A DNA stretch of 6,701 bases from Chitinophagaceae bacterium (GCA_018061385.1 JAGOUF010000134.1:1-6701); one strand, 5' to 3'; counted from the stretch's first letter, positions 1 to 6,701 are shown. The notes: generated by a model not told the origin, from the letters alone. Numbers and translations: made by a program.

Positions 1-1501
1 CAACAAATTTTCTATCTGCACCAACAATAACAACTTGTTCTACAAATGGGCTTTCTTTCAATTTGTTTTCTATAGGTTGAGGAGCAACATATTTACCTCC
101 ACTGGTTTTAAAGAGTTCTTTTTTACGATCGGTAATTTTTAAATATTTATTGTCTACCCAAACACCAATATCACCAGTGTGTAACCATCCATCAATTAAA
201 ACTTCAGCAGTTAAATCTGGTCGTTTGTAATAGCCTAACATTACAGTTGGGCCCTTCACTAAAATTTCTCCATCTTCTGCAATTTTCACTTCAATGCCTT
301 CAATTTTGGGGCCTACAGTTCCGTATTTACTGCCTCTTGCTTCTTTTCTGTTTACAGTAATTACTGGGCTATTTTCTGTTGGTCCGTAACCTTCGTAAAT
401 TGGAATTCCTGCAGCATTAAAAATTCTCATTAACTTTTCTTGACAAGCTGCACCACCTGTAACAATGTATTGTATGTGGCCACCCAATGCGTCTCTCCAT
501 TTGCTAAAAACTAATTTGCGTGCAATGGCCAATTTAATATTGTAAACAATGCCTTTGTTTTCTAAGTTGTCGTACTGCTCACCCAATGCCACACTCCAAA
601 AAAATAATTTTCTTTTTATGCCAGTTAATTCATTGCCTTTGGCCATAATTTTTTCGAACACTTTTTCCAATAGTCTTGGTACTGTTGTAAAACCATCGGG
701 CTGAACTTCTTTTAAATTATCGCCAATGGTTTCAAGGCTTTCGGCATAATAAATACTAATTCCACTAAACATGTATATATAACTAACAGCTTTTTCAAAA
801 ATGTGATTGAGGGGTAAAAAACTCAATACTTTTGTTTGTGGAGCATCTTCAAAAGGGAAACTTATTTTAGATAGAAAAACACAACTCACTAAATTTTCAT
901 GGCTAAGCATTACACCTTTTGGTGTGCCTGTTGTGCCAGATGTGTAAATTATTGTTGCAGTGTGGCTTAATGGAATTCCTTTTTTTATTACTTCAACTTT
1001 TTGTGCAGCTTCATCTGTTGCCATTGCCAATACTTCTGAATAATGATTTACACCTTCTATTTTATTGAAGGAATAAATTGTTTTTATGGAAGGAACTTTT
1101 GCTGCTACACTTTTTGTTTTTTCATACAGTTCTGCATCGCTTACAAAAACATATTTTACTTGAGCATCGTTTAAAATAAATGCCAATTCTAAAGGATTGG
1201 TTGTAGGATAAATGGGTACTAAAATTGCACCAACTTGTTGCACAGCAAAATCTGTAATTAACCACTCTGGTCGGTTGTTACTAATAATAGCAATTTTATC
1301 GCTGTTTTCGGCAGTGCAATCATTGCATTGAACGCCCAAGTTTAGTAAGCCTGCGGAAAATTTATTTACAGTTTCAATGACTTCATTGGTGCTATGATGT
1401 TTCCAAACACCATCAATTTTGGCGTTTAGCATATCACTTTTTGGAAATTTACTTTGCTGATAATCTAGGGCATCAAATAATCTGTAGTTAGGGTACTGCA
1501 T
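1..1501 (-). CDS. Long-chain acyl-CoA synthetase (AMP-binding, FadD15/FAA1 type), C-terminus cut by window edge
   Basis: This enzyme activates long-chain fatty acids to acyl-CoA through an acyl-adenylate (ATP to AMP and PPi), feeding lipid synthesis or beta-oxidation. It acts in the cytosol or at the inner face of the membrane. Reading from the ATG at 1501-1499, the frame stays open for 500 codons and leaves the window at base 1. Visible adenylate-forming motifs are the P-loop YTSGTTGTPKG (residues 186-196), GYGPTENSP (371-379, with the Mg/ATP-associated Glu376), GWLHTGD (438-444, Asp444 being the expected ribose-binding Asp) and the hinge region DRKKELFKTSGGK (458-470). The N-terminus, MQYPNYRLFDAL, matches family members, which supports this start. 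Relatives are about 590-600 residues long, so roughly 90-100 residues are missing here, including most of the C-terminal lid. The Pro in GYGPTE replaces the more usual Leu. Chain-length preference cannot be read from the sequence. The family call is secure; a specific fadD name is not justified. Confidence 0.94.
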   Translation of the reverse strand, partial: MQYPNYRLFDALDYQQSKFPKSDMLNAKIDGVWKHHSTNEVIETVNKFSAGLLNLGVQCNDCTAENSDKIAIISNNRPEWLITDFAVQQVGAILVPIYPTTNPLELAFILNDAQVKYVFVSDAELYEKTKSVAAKVPSIKTIYSFNKIEGVNHYSEVLAMATDEAAQKVEVIKKGIPLSHTATIIYTSGTTGTPKGVMLSHENLVSCVFLSKISFPFEDAPQTKVLSFLPLNHIFEKAVSYIYMFSGISIYYAESLETIGDNLKEVQPDGFTTVPRLLEKVFEKIMAKGNELTGIKRKLFFWSVALGEQYDNLENKGIVYNIKLAIARKLVFSKWRDALGGHIQYIVTGGAACQEKLMRIFNAAGIPIYEGYGPTENSPVITVNRKEARGSKYGTVGPKIEGIEVKIAEDGEILVKGPTVMLGYYKRPDLTAEVLIDGWLHTGDIGVWVDNKYLKITDRKKELFKTSGGKYVAPQPIENKLKESPFVEQVVIVGADRKFV

Positions 1502-1519
1502 ATGGCTATCGTTGTTAAA

Positions 1520-1534
1520 TACAGCAATGCTGTA
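1520..1534 (-). promoter_or_regulatory. Perfect 6-bp inverted repeat in the leader of the acyl-CoA synthetase gene
   Basis: The arms TACAGC and GCTGTA flank a 3-base loop, giving a 15-base element that ends 18 bases before the ATG at 1501. As RNA it would fold into a short hairpin; as DNA it resembles a small dyad operator. On the minus strand it is followed only by TTT and then mixed sequence, so it lacks the U-tract of a good intrinsic terminator. Its position just downstream of a possible promoter would suit a regulator-binding site or a 5'UTR hairpin. A 6-bp dyad can arise by chance in AT-rich DNA, so its function is unproven. Confidence 0.25.
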
Positions 1535-1547
1535 GGTAATGAGTTTG

Positions 1548-1582
1548 CTAAAATAATGAATTGACTATTTAAGAAAAGCAAA
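1548..1582 (-). promoter_or_regulatory. Candidate Bacteroidota-type promoter for the acyl-CoA synthetase gene
   Basis: On the minus strand TTTG (1582-1579) is followed by 23 bases and then TATTTTAG (1555-1548). The Bacteroidota consensus is TTTG or TTG near -33 and TAnnTTTG near -7, with about 17-23 bases between them. The -7 box here matches five of its six fixed positions, and the spacing is at the upper limit. Transcription would start around 1540, just before the inverted repeat at 1534-1520. The match begins immediately after the stop codon of the upstream gene. Such near-matches are common in AT-rich DNA, so this is only a candidate. Confidence 0.28.
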
Positions 1583-1583
1583 A

Positions 1584-1871
1584 TCAATTTTGTTCTTGTT
1601 CTTTTTTTAATTTATCGTATTCTTTTTGTGCTAAAGCCTCTGTATCGCCATTGTATGCATTAAAGTAATGAAATGCCAATCCAAGCCCCCAACCCAACAT
1701 GGGCCAAATTGGCCATGGATAACCCTTGAAGCCTTGATCTTTGCCTATTGTAAACCACCAAATTCCCCATAAAAAAACAATGGTAATTATGTAGCTAAAT
1801 AGATTTTTTTTAAAAGCAACTCTTTGCTTTGCTATTTTCCAAAGTTGCTCATCGGGTTGTTGTGTACTCAT
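1584..1871 (-). CDS. Small 2TM-domain membrane protein (95 aa)
   Basis: This is a small inner-membrane protein of unknown function that resembles the 2TM domain family (Pfam 2TM type). Residues 10-24 (LWKIAKQRVAFKKNL) form a basic amphipathic lead-in. They are followed by a first hydrophobic helix at about 23-42 (rich in I, F and W), a short loop with KDQGFKG, and a second helix at about 52-70 containing the family-typical WPMLGWGLGLAFHYF (56-70). The tail at 77-95 is charged and ends in KKEQEQN. Both termini probably face the cytosol. I chose the ATG at 1871 (MSTQQPDEQ) because family members begin just ahead of the basic helix. The frame is also open upstream to an ATG at 1940, which would add 23 mostly hydrophobic residues that do not fit the family. 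In Bacteroidota the domain occurs alone or joined to LytTR or histidine kinase modules; here it stands alone. Confidence 0.82.
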   Translation of the reverse strand: MSTQQPDEQLWKIAKQRVAFKKNLFSYIITIVFLWGIWWFTIGKDQGFKGYPWPIWPMLGWGLGLAFHYFNAYNGDTEALAQKEYDKLKKEQEQN

Positions 1872-1944
1872 TTTGTTGGGTTTATGGATAACAAAATAAG
1901 CAATAAACTTTACATAAAAAAGCAGCAAGAATAATTGCAAACTA

Positions 1945-1960
1945 TGTAGTTACTGTAGTT
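1945..1960 (-). repeat. Two 7-bp direct repeats (AACTACA) upstream of the 2TM gene
   Basis: On the minus strand AACTACA occurs at 1960-1954 and again at 1951-1945, with a 9-base period. The second copy also overlaps an imperfect dyad, AACTA-CA-TAGTT (1951-1940). The repeats lie in the 131-base gap between the MG2/plug gene and the 2TM gene, about 75-90 bases before the chosen 2TM start. They could be binding sites for a regulator, but repeats this short and AT-rich are weak evidence. The rest of the gap (1872-2002) shows no gene, no convincing promoter and no strong terminator. Confidence 0.2.
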
Positions 1961-2002
1961 GAACTTAGATAGATAAAATTTGTATAAAATAGACGATAGG
2001 AC

Positions 2003-4399
2003 TTATTGTATTAATTGTTGTATGCTTACCAATTTGCCTTCTTCATTCATACCTTGAATATCTAAGCGTAGCTTTTTACTAATATCGTTATTAAAAAATG
2101 TAATTTGAATTGTTCTATTTTTTTTATCGGATAAAACAAAAGGATTCCAATAAAGTGTTGTTCGTACATCTGATTCTTGTTTCAAATCTGGATTGGTTTC
2201 ATAATTTGGGGTATAAAATTCTTTAATAAAAGTGTAGCCTGCTAATTTTTTATTTTCTAATCCATTGCCTGTAATGCTTCTAGTATCACTTCCTCTTTTT
2301 GTATATACTGCAATTGCACCACCTGCTCCACCACCTGCAGCACCAATAAATGGAGGACGAATTACTTTAACATACGCAATATCGGCTACATTAATATCTT
2401 TAAGATTAGAGGCGTCTACGGGCATTTCATTTAGAAAAAAACTAGTAGGGCTACCTCTCCAAGTTGCTGAAGTTTGTGCTCCTGTATTGTTAATTACCAA
2501 TCCTGCAACTCTACCAGATAAATAGGAAAAAACATCTATTGCAGCTTGAGCAGTTAAATCGTTTGCAAAATCAAACTGATACCCATCATCGCCACCTTGA
2601 AACATGCCACTTGTATATTTAGCTTCTAACTCTTCAATACGGCTTCGCTGTTTTGCTTTTACAGTAACATTTGCTAAGGTTGTAGTTTGTAAAAGCTTGT
2701 CTAAATCTTGTTTTTTTTGCCACAATTGTTTTTTACGAAACAATCCATTGGTATCTAAAGTAGCATTGGTTTGAAATGTTCCATCAATAAGAATTTGCTG
2801 ATTGGGTGGCAGCAATAAATTACTAAAGGTTACAGCAGTTGAATTGATTAAATCTTTCTTTTTATTGAACTGATAATACACCGTTACGGTATCGAAAAAA
2901 GACATATTTTTTGATACAAAACTTCCGTTGGGTTTTAGTGGAACTGATAAAACACTAGTAGCCGAATCTTTGGTTTTTAGTATTAAATTAATATCGCCAA
3001 TATCAATTATTTGCGATGGTCTTGCACCAAATAATTGCCCAGCAATTGATAAAAAAGTAGAATCTCTTGGAAAGTGTATTGTTGGTAATTTATTTGTTGC
3101 AACTTCTTCCCATTTTATTCTTCTCCAACCATTGGTTAGCATTACTAAATCTAAATTTTTGTTGGTACTATCTAAATCATTTATAAAGTAGGCGTATGGA
3201 TGATGGACATATCCTTTTAAATCGCTGGTTAAGAATAATGTAGAAATGATATTTTCTTTACTTGCAGCATTCGATTCTGCATCTGTAATTGCAACAGAAA
3301 GGTTGGCACTTATTTCGTCTGGAATATTTATTTCAAGAATATTTTTTGCTTTTGAAGAAAGCTTAGGTTTAAATACTCTAGCATCTGCAAGAAGTTCATT
3401 GTCTTGATTTTTTATGAAGCAAATTCTTTCGGCAAATGGCATCCAATTCATATCAAAAACAGTAACTTGTAAAACGCCTTCAGGAAGATTGGCAATGGGA
3501 ATTTCGCCATTGTAGGATTCAGCATTAACAAGCCTTGTACTAACTCTATACACCATTTGTTTGTGCATAGTGGCTACAATACGAATAAGTTTAAAATTGT
3601 CTTTTGAATTTGATGGTCGTGTAACTTTTACCAACAACTTTTGATCTTCTTGTTTTAAGTTCATCACCAATCCATCTTCTTTGGCTGTTGGCAAAACTGA
3701 ATTGTGTGCTACTTGCCATTCATCAATCCACTTTAACGTGTAGGTTTCTCCTTTTTGTGGAGTGAAATAAAAGAAACCCATTCCGTTGTGTGTAGGCTTA
3801 ACTGAGTCAATTATTTTCCCCAATTTATTCAATATGGCTCCTTTAAAATATACAGGATTGCCTATTGCGTCAGTAGCTTTAAATGCTACTTTACTTTTTA
3901 AATCATTTACCAAATAACCACCTTCGGGGAAAAAGTTTAATGAAGTTATAGGCTGTACAAATTTGGTTGGTTGCTTTGCAGATGGTTGAATAATAGGAAT
4001 GCTTTTTTTATAGAGAAAAGCACTATCAAAATTGAGCATCCAAGAAGTGTATGCTCTAATGTACAAAGTGTTTTCTTTAAAAGTTTCAGGTACTTTAAAC
4101 ATACCTTTTGCCGAAGAAAGTACAATGGGTGCAGTAATATAATGTAACACATTTCCAGCAGCATCGGCAAATTCAACATAAAAGTTTTTGCTAATGTCTG
4201 AAATTTCTATTCCTTGCATTAAATAGGCTTTAAACCAAATGGTTTCGCCTGGCAAGTAACTTGTTTTATCGAAATGAATAAAGATGCGTTCTTCTTGAAA
4301 TTGAGCAGCATAAATATTTAATATAGAATCTGGCTGAGCTTTAGCAGTAAAGGGTATTAGGGCAATAATGAAGTATAAAATATTGAATACTTTTTTCAT
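2003..4399 (-). CDS. Exported MG2-domain protein with a C-terminal SusC-type TonB plug domain and no beta-barrel (798 aa)
   Basis: This is a large exported protein of unknown exact function. A signal peptide spans residues 1-21 (lysines at 2-3, hydrophobic core, cleavage expected after AKA before Gln22) and has no lipobox Cys. Next comes an alpha-2-macroglobulin MG2-like beta-sandwich at about 38-135 with the hallmark FDKTSYLPGETIWFKAYL (43-60). A second MG-like domain at about 153-225 begins with LNFFPEGGYL. Further beta-rich domains lie around 345-375 and 449-530. Residues 575-703 copy a SusC-style plug: LANVTVKAK at its start, LSGRVAGLVINN (627-638), WRG, then DINVADIAYVKVIRPP, a Gly-rich turn (689-695) and AVYTKRG. 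About 95 residues follow, including RTTLYWNP (746-753), far too few for a 22-strand barrel. The protein is therefore not a transporter itself; a periplasmic or surface scaffold or partner role is inference. The start is 8 bases after the TPR gene's stop, which implies co-transcription. Confidence 0.9.
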   Translation of the reverse strand: MKKVFNILYFIIALIPFTAKAQPDSILNIYAAQFQEERIFIHFDKTSYLPGETIWFKAYLMQGIEISDISKNFYVEFADAAGNVLHYITAPIVLSSAKGMFKVPETFKENTLYIRAYTSWMLNFDSAFLYKKSIPIIQPSAKQPTKFVQPITSLNFFPEGGYLVNDLKSKVAFKATDAIGNPVYFKGAILNKLGKIIDSVKPTHNGMGFFYFTPQKGETYTLKWIDEWQVAHNSVLPTAKEDGLVMNLKQEDQKLLVKVTRPSNSKDNFKLIRIVATMHKQMVYRVSTRLVNAESYNGEIPIANLPEGVLQVTVFDMNWMPFAERICFIKNQDNELLADARVFKPKLSSKAKNILEINIPDEISANLSVAITDAESNAASKENIISTLFLTSDLKGYVHHPYAYFINDLDSTNKNLDLVMLTNGWRRIKWEEVATNKLPTIHFPRDSTFLSIAGQLFGARPSQIIDIGDINLILKTKDSATSVLSVPLKPNGSFVSKNMSFFDTVTVYYQFNKKKDLINSTAVTFSNLLLPPNQQILIDGTFQTNATLDTNGLFRKKQLWQKKQDLDKLLQTTTLANVTVKAKQRSRIEELEAKYTSGMFQGGDDGYQFDFANDLTAQAAIDVFSYLSGRVAGLVINNTGAQTSATWRGSPTSFFLNEMPVDASNLKDINVADIAYVKVIRPPFIGAAGGGAGGAIAVYTKRGSDTRSITGNGLENKKLAGYTFIKEFYTPNYETNPDLKQESDVRTTLYWNPFVLSDKKNRTIQITFFNNDISKKLRLDIQGMNEEGKLVSIQQLIQ

Positions 4400-4407
4400 T
4401 GCAATTT

Positions 4408-5433
4408 TTATTTATAATACTGTCCTTGTGGAATTTTATAGATACGAGCGGTTTGAAATTTTTTAAATGCATCGGCCTCTTTGCTGTTTGTTTTAATCCA
4501 TAAATCATAAGCAGCAGGATTGGAAACTGAACCATACAACCATTGATTGTAGGCATCAAAAATGCCTTCCTTTAACATGTGTTGGTAATGCTCAAATAAT
4601 CTACATGGATATTTGGTTTGTTTGCCCTCAAACCAATCTAATACAAAACGAGTTTTAATGGCCATTAAATTATCTGCATTAATTCCATCTTGTGCAATTG
4701 AGGTGCTTTTATTTAAGGTTTCTAGCACTTCTTTTTCAAATGGACCAACTGTTTTGTTTTTTACTGTTGATGTTAAATCGGTTGTAGCGTATAATTTTTT
4801 GTAAGCTTCAAGTACGGTTTTTTTTATTTCTGTTGTACGAGCAGTATAGCTTTCTAAGTTCACAAAATTTTCTCCATGAATGGCAATCCAAAACAAATCT
4901 GGTTCTTGATTTTTAGAATAATATTTAACTGCATTGTAATAATTACTACTATAGTTGGCATCTACTTCAATTCCTTTTTCCCATTGTACAATCGCCGCAT
5001 TTAAATCATTGTCCATTGCCAACAGTTCTCCATATTCGTTATAAATAACGCCACTTGTAGGAAATTTTAGCAAGGCTTTTTTGTATAATTTTCTACATTC
5101 TTTATACTCAGCAACTGCTTTATATGTTAGACCTAAAATTTGAAAAGTAGGCACATCGGCATCCGGTCTTTCAATTAAAGGTTTGCAAACTTCCATAGCT
5201 TGGCTGTACTCTCTTTTTAGAAAGTGTAAAAAAGCCAAATCTTTCAATATTTCTAAATTGGTTGGGTCTTTTTCTAATGCTCTTTTAATTACTAAAATGG
5301 CATTGTCGTAATCGCCCTGACGCATGAATGTTTTAGCGGTTTCGTGTAATTCTTTTGCAGATTGTTCTGGTTGTGCAAAGGTTGTTACAGCTATGCTAGC
5401 AATTAATATAAATAGTATAAATATTTTTTTCAT
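4408..5433 (-). CDS. Exported tetratricopeptide-repeat protein (341 aa)
   Basis: This is a secreted or periplasmic TPR protein, probably a protein-protein interaction scaffold. Residues 1-20 form a signal peptide (MKK, then a hydrophobic run ending TTFA, with cleavage expected before Gln21). It has no lipobox Cys. Roughly four TPR units follow. The clearest is about 23-57 (AKTFMRQGDYDNAILVIKRALEKDPTN), then 58-91, 94-127 (LGLTYKAVAEYKECRKLYKKAL) and 128-161 (YGELLAMDNDLNAAIVQWEKGI). Residues 165-341 are mostly helical, contain aromatic-rich stretches such as YNQWLYG (295-301), and match no domain I recognise. The gene starts 29 bases after the DUF1015 stop and ends 8 bases before the MG2/plug gene, with an A-rich leader (TTTTAAAAAAAGTGA) before its ATG. 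The shared export route and tight spacing suggest it works with the MG2/plug protein. The TPR call is firm; the partner is not known. Confidence 0.9.
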   Translation of the reverse strand: MKKIFILFILIASIAVTTFAQPEQSAKELHETAKTFMRQGDYDNAILVIKRALEKDPTNLEILKDLAFLHFLKREYSQAMEVCKPLIERPDADVPTFQILGLTYKAVAEYKECRKLYKKALLKFPTSGVIYNEYGELLAMDNDLNAAIVQWEKGIEVDANYSSNYYNAVKYYSKNQEPDLFWIAIHGENFVNLESYTARTTEIKKTVLEAYKKLYATTDLTSTVKNKTVGPFEKEVLETLNKSTSIAQDGINADNLMAIKTRFVLDWFEGKQTKYPCRLFEHYQHMLKEGIFDAYNQWLYGSVSNPAAYDLWIKTNSKEADAFKKFQTARIYKIPQGQYYK

Positions 5434-5462
5434 TCACTTTTTTTAAAACACAATAGTACAGC

Positions 5463-6698
5463 CTATTCGTAAATAAGATGTGTTAATAATCCATCTCTTA
5501 ATTTGGGTTCAAACCAAGTACTTTTTGGTGGCATAACATTACCACTATCTGCAATATCGAACAATTGATCTATGCTTACTGGGTAAAGACTAAAAGCAAC
5601 TTGCATATCGCCAGATTGAACTCTTTTTTCCAATTCGCCCAAACCTCTAATTCCTCCAACAAAATCTATTCTTTTATCCGTACGCTGATCTTTAATGTTC
5701 AATAGTTCATCTAAAATTAAATTAGATAAAATGGTAACATCTAATACACCAATTGGATCGTTTGTATACGTACCTTCTTTAGCTATTAATTTATACCAAT
5801 TGCCATTTAAGTACATTCCAAAACTGTGCAATTCTTTGGGTTGTACTGCTTGATTGCCAACTAAGGTTACATTAAAATTGATGTTTAATTTTGCTAAAAA
5901 CTCCTCGGCAGTTAATCCATTTAAATCTTTTACTACACGATTGTAATCCATAATGTATAGTTGATTGGATGGAAACAATGTAGTTAAAAAGTAATTGCTT
6001 TCTACAGTTGCATTTTCGCCTAAAGTATTGCGAACTTTAGCAGCAGATGCTGCTCTATGATGCCCATCTGCTATGTATGTACAAGGAATTTCGGTATTGA
6101 ACAATTCGGTAATTTTGGCGATTGTTTCATCATCATTCACAATCCAAATAGTATGACTTATTTCATCTTCAGCTGTAAAATTATATACTGGACTTTTTAC
6201 TGTTTTCCAATTTTCAATTAAAGCATCAACTTGGTTGTTGTTTCTATAGGCTAAAAAAACATTGCCTGTTTGTGCTCCTGTTGTTTTAATATGATTGATG
6301 CGATCTTGTTCTTTTTCTGGACGAGTAAACTCATGTTTTTTAACAATATCGTTTTCATAATCTTCAATACTGCTAACTGCTACTAAACCAGTTTGGCTTC
6401 TACCGTGCATTACCAATTCATAAATATAATAGCAAGCTTTATTGTCTCTAAACAGTACATCTCTTTGTATAAAAGCATCTAAATTTTGTTTGGCTTTGTC
6501 GTATACTACTTGAGAATGAATGTCTATTTGATCGTCTAAACTAATTTCACTTTTGGTGATGTATAAAAATGAATGGTTGTTGCCTTGAGCCTCAATTTTA
6601 GCTTCCGCACTGTTCAAAACATCGTAAGGACGGCTAGCTACTTGCTTTGCAAATTGAGCTTGCGGACGAAGTGCTTTAAATGGTTTAATGTTACTCAT
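5463..6698 (-). CDS. DUF1015 family protein (411 aa), full length
   Basis: This is a cytosolic protein of the DUF1015 family; no signal peptide or membrane segment is visible. Family signatures run the whole length: IKPFKALRP (4-12) and RPYDVL (23-28) at the N-terminus, KHEFTRPEKEQDR (121-133), the central DGHHRAASAA (211-220), and the C-terminal MPPKSTWFEP (389-398) followed by KLRDGLLTHL. Length and ends agree with family members, so the ATG at 6698 is credible, although only three bases upstream are visible. The DGHHR motif resembles the phosphate-binding G-x-H-R motif of ParB/sulfiredoxin-fold proteins, including free serine kinases such as SerK and SbnI. In Bacteroidota the family is frequently found beside serC and serA. 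A link to serine or phosphoserine metabolism is therefore an inference, not shown here. It is probably the first visible gene of a run that continues into the TPR gene 29 bases downstream. Confidence 0.93.
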   Translation of the reverse strand: MSNIKPFKALRPQAQFAKQVASRPYDVLNSAEAKIEAQGNNHSFLYITKSEISLDDQIDIHSQVVYDKAKQNLDAFIQRDVLFRDNKACYYIYELVMHGRSQTGLVAVSSIEDYENDIVKKHEFTRPEKEQDRINHIKTTGAQTGNVFLAYRNNNQVDALIENWKTVKSPVYNFTAEDEISHTIWIVNDDETIAKITELFNTEIPCTYIADGHHRAASAAKVRNTLGENATVESNYFLTTLFPSNQLYIMDYNRVVKDLNGLTAEEFLAKLNINFNVTLVGNQAVQPKELHSFGMYLNGNWYKLIAKEGTYTNDPIGVLDVTILSNLILDELLNIKDQRTDKRIDFVGGIRGLGELEKRVQSGDMQVAFSLYPVSIDQLFDIADSGNVMPPKSTWFEPKLRDGLLTHLIYE

Positions 6699-6701
6699 AA
6701 G

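Noticed and set aside
1520..1534. The 6-bp hairpin as an intrinsic terminator of the 2TM gene
   Set aside because: Only three T residues follow the stem, and the acyl-CoA synthetase ATG is 18 bases further on, so a leader or operator element is the better reading.
1892..1899. TTATTTTG as a -7 box for the 2TM gene
   Set aside because: It has one mismatch to TAnnTTTG, and the nearest upstream TTG (1928-1926) is 26 bases away, outside the usual 17-23 base spacing.
1961..2002. Intrinsic terminator after the MG2/plug stop codon
   Set aside because: I found no stable stem followed by a T-run. The sequence is AT-rich with only trivial self-complementarity.
2265..2525. Plus-strand open frame of 86 codons opposite the plug domain
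   Set aside because: It lies wholly antisense to the well-supported MG2/plug gene, is low-complexity (Ala/Pro-rich from the Gly-rich turn read backwards) and resembles no family.
2928..3191. Plus-strand open frame of 87 codons inside the MG2/plug gene
   Set aside because: It is antisense to a real gene, with no recognisable domain and no separate promoter or leader.
3946..4179. Minus-strand open frame of 77 codons in another frame of the MG2/plug gene
   Set aside because: It is an out-of-frame shadow of a domain-supported coding region, with Leu-rich composition typical of such shadows.
4341..4559. Minus-strand open frame bridging the TPR and MG2/plug genes
   Set aside because: It overlaps both real genes out of frame and encodes no recognisable sequence. 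The two real genes fit together with an 8-base gap.
4613..4804. Plus-strand open frame of 63 codons within the TPR gene
   Set aside because: It is antisense to the coding region and has no family resemblance.

Overview
The window is AT-rich and every gene I can support lies on the minus strand, so transcription runs from high to low coordinates. Several features point to the Bacteroidota, plausibly a Chitinophagaceae/Sphingobacteriales-like member. These are a SusC-style TonB plug module, exported MG2/plug and TPR proteins with short MKK-type signal peptides, a 2TM-domain protein, a DUF1015 protein of the Bacteroidota type, and A-rich rather than Shine-Dalgarno-like leaders. The taxonomic call is an inference from gene content and base composition.

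Layout, in transcription order. (1) 6698-5463 encodes a full-length cytosolic DUF1015 protein with a DGHHR motif. (2) 5433-4408 encodes a secreted or periplasmic TPR protein. (3) 4399-2003 encodes a large exported protein that has macroglobulin-like (MG2) beta-sandwich domains followed by a SusC-type plug domain, but no beta-barrel. These three genes are separated by only 29 and 8 bases and look like one operon. (4) After a 131-base gap, 1871-1584 encodes a small 2TM-domain membrane protein. (5) After an 82-base gap, 1501 to the left edge encodes a FadD15/FAA1-type long-chain acyl-CoA synthetase, which is cut by the window before its C-terminus.

How the genes may work together: the TPR and MG2/plug genes both encode envelope proteins and are tightly coupled, so a shared surface or periplasmic role is plausible. 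DUF1015 genes in Bacteroidota often sit beside the serine-biosynthesis genes serC and serA, which would lie just beyond the right edge; that cannot be seen here. The acyl-CoA synthetase is probably separately transcribed. Its leader holds a weak Bacteroidota-type promoter candidate and a perfect 6-bp inverted repeat.

I see no rRNA, tRNA, CRISPR array, insertion sequence or phage gene. The window is mostly ordinary chromosomal content; the least explained items are the barrel-less MG2/plug protein and its TPR partner.
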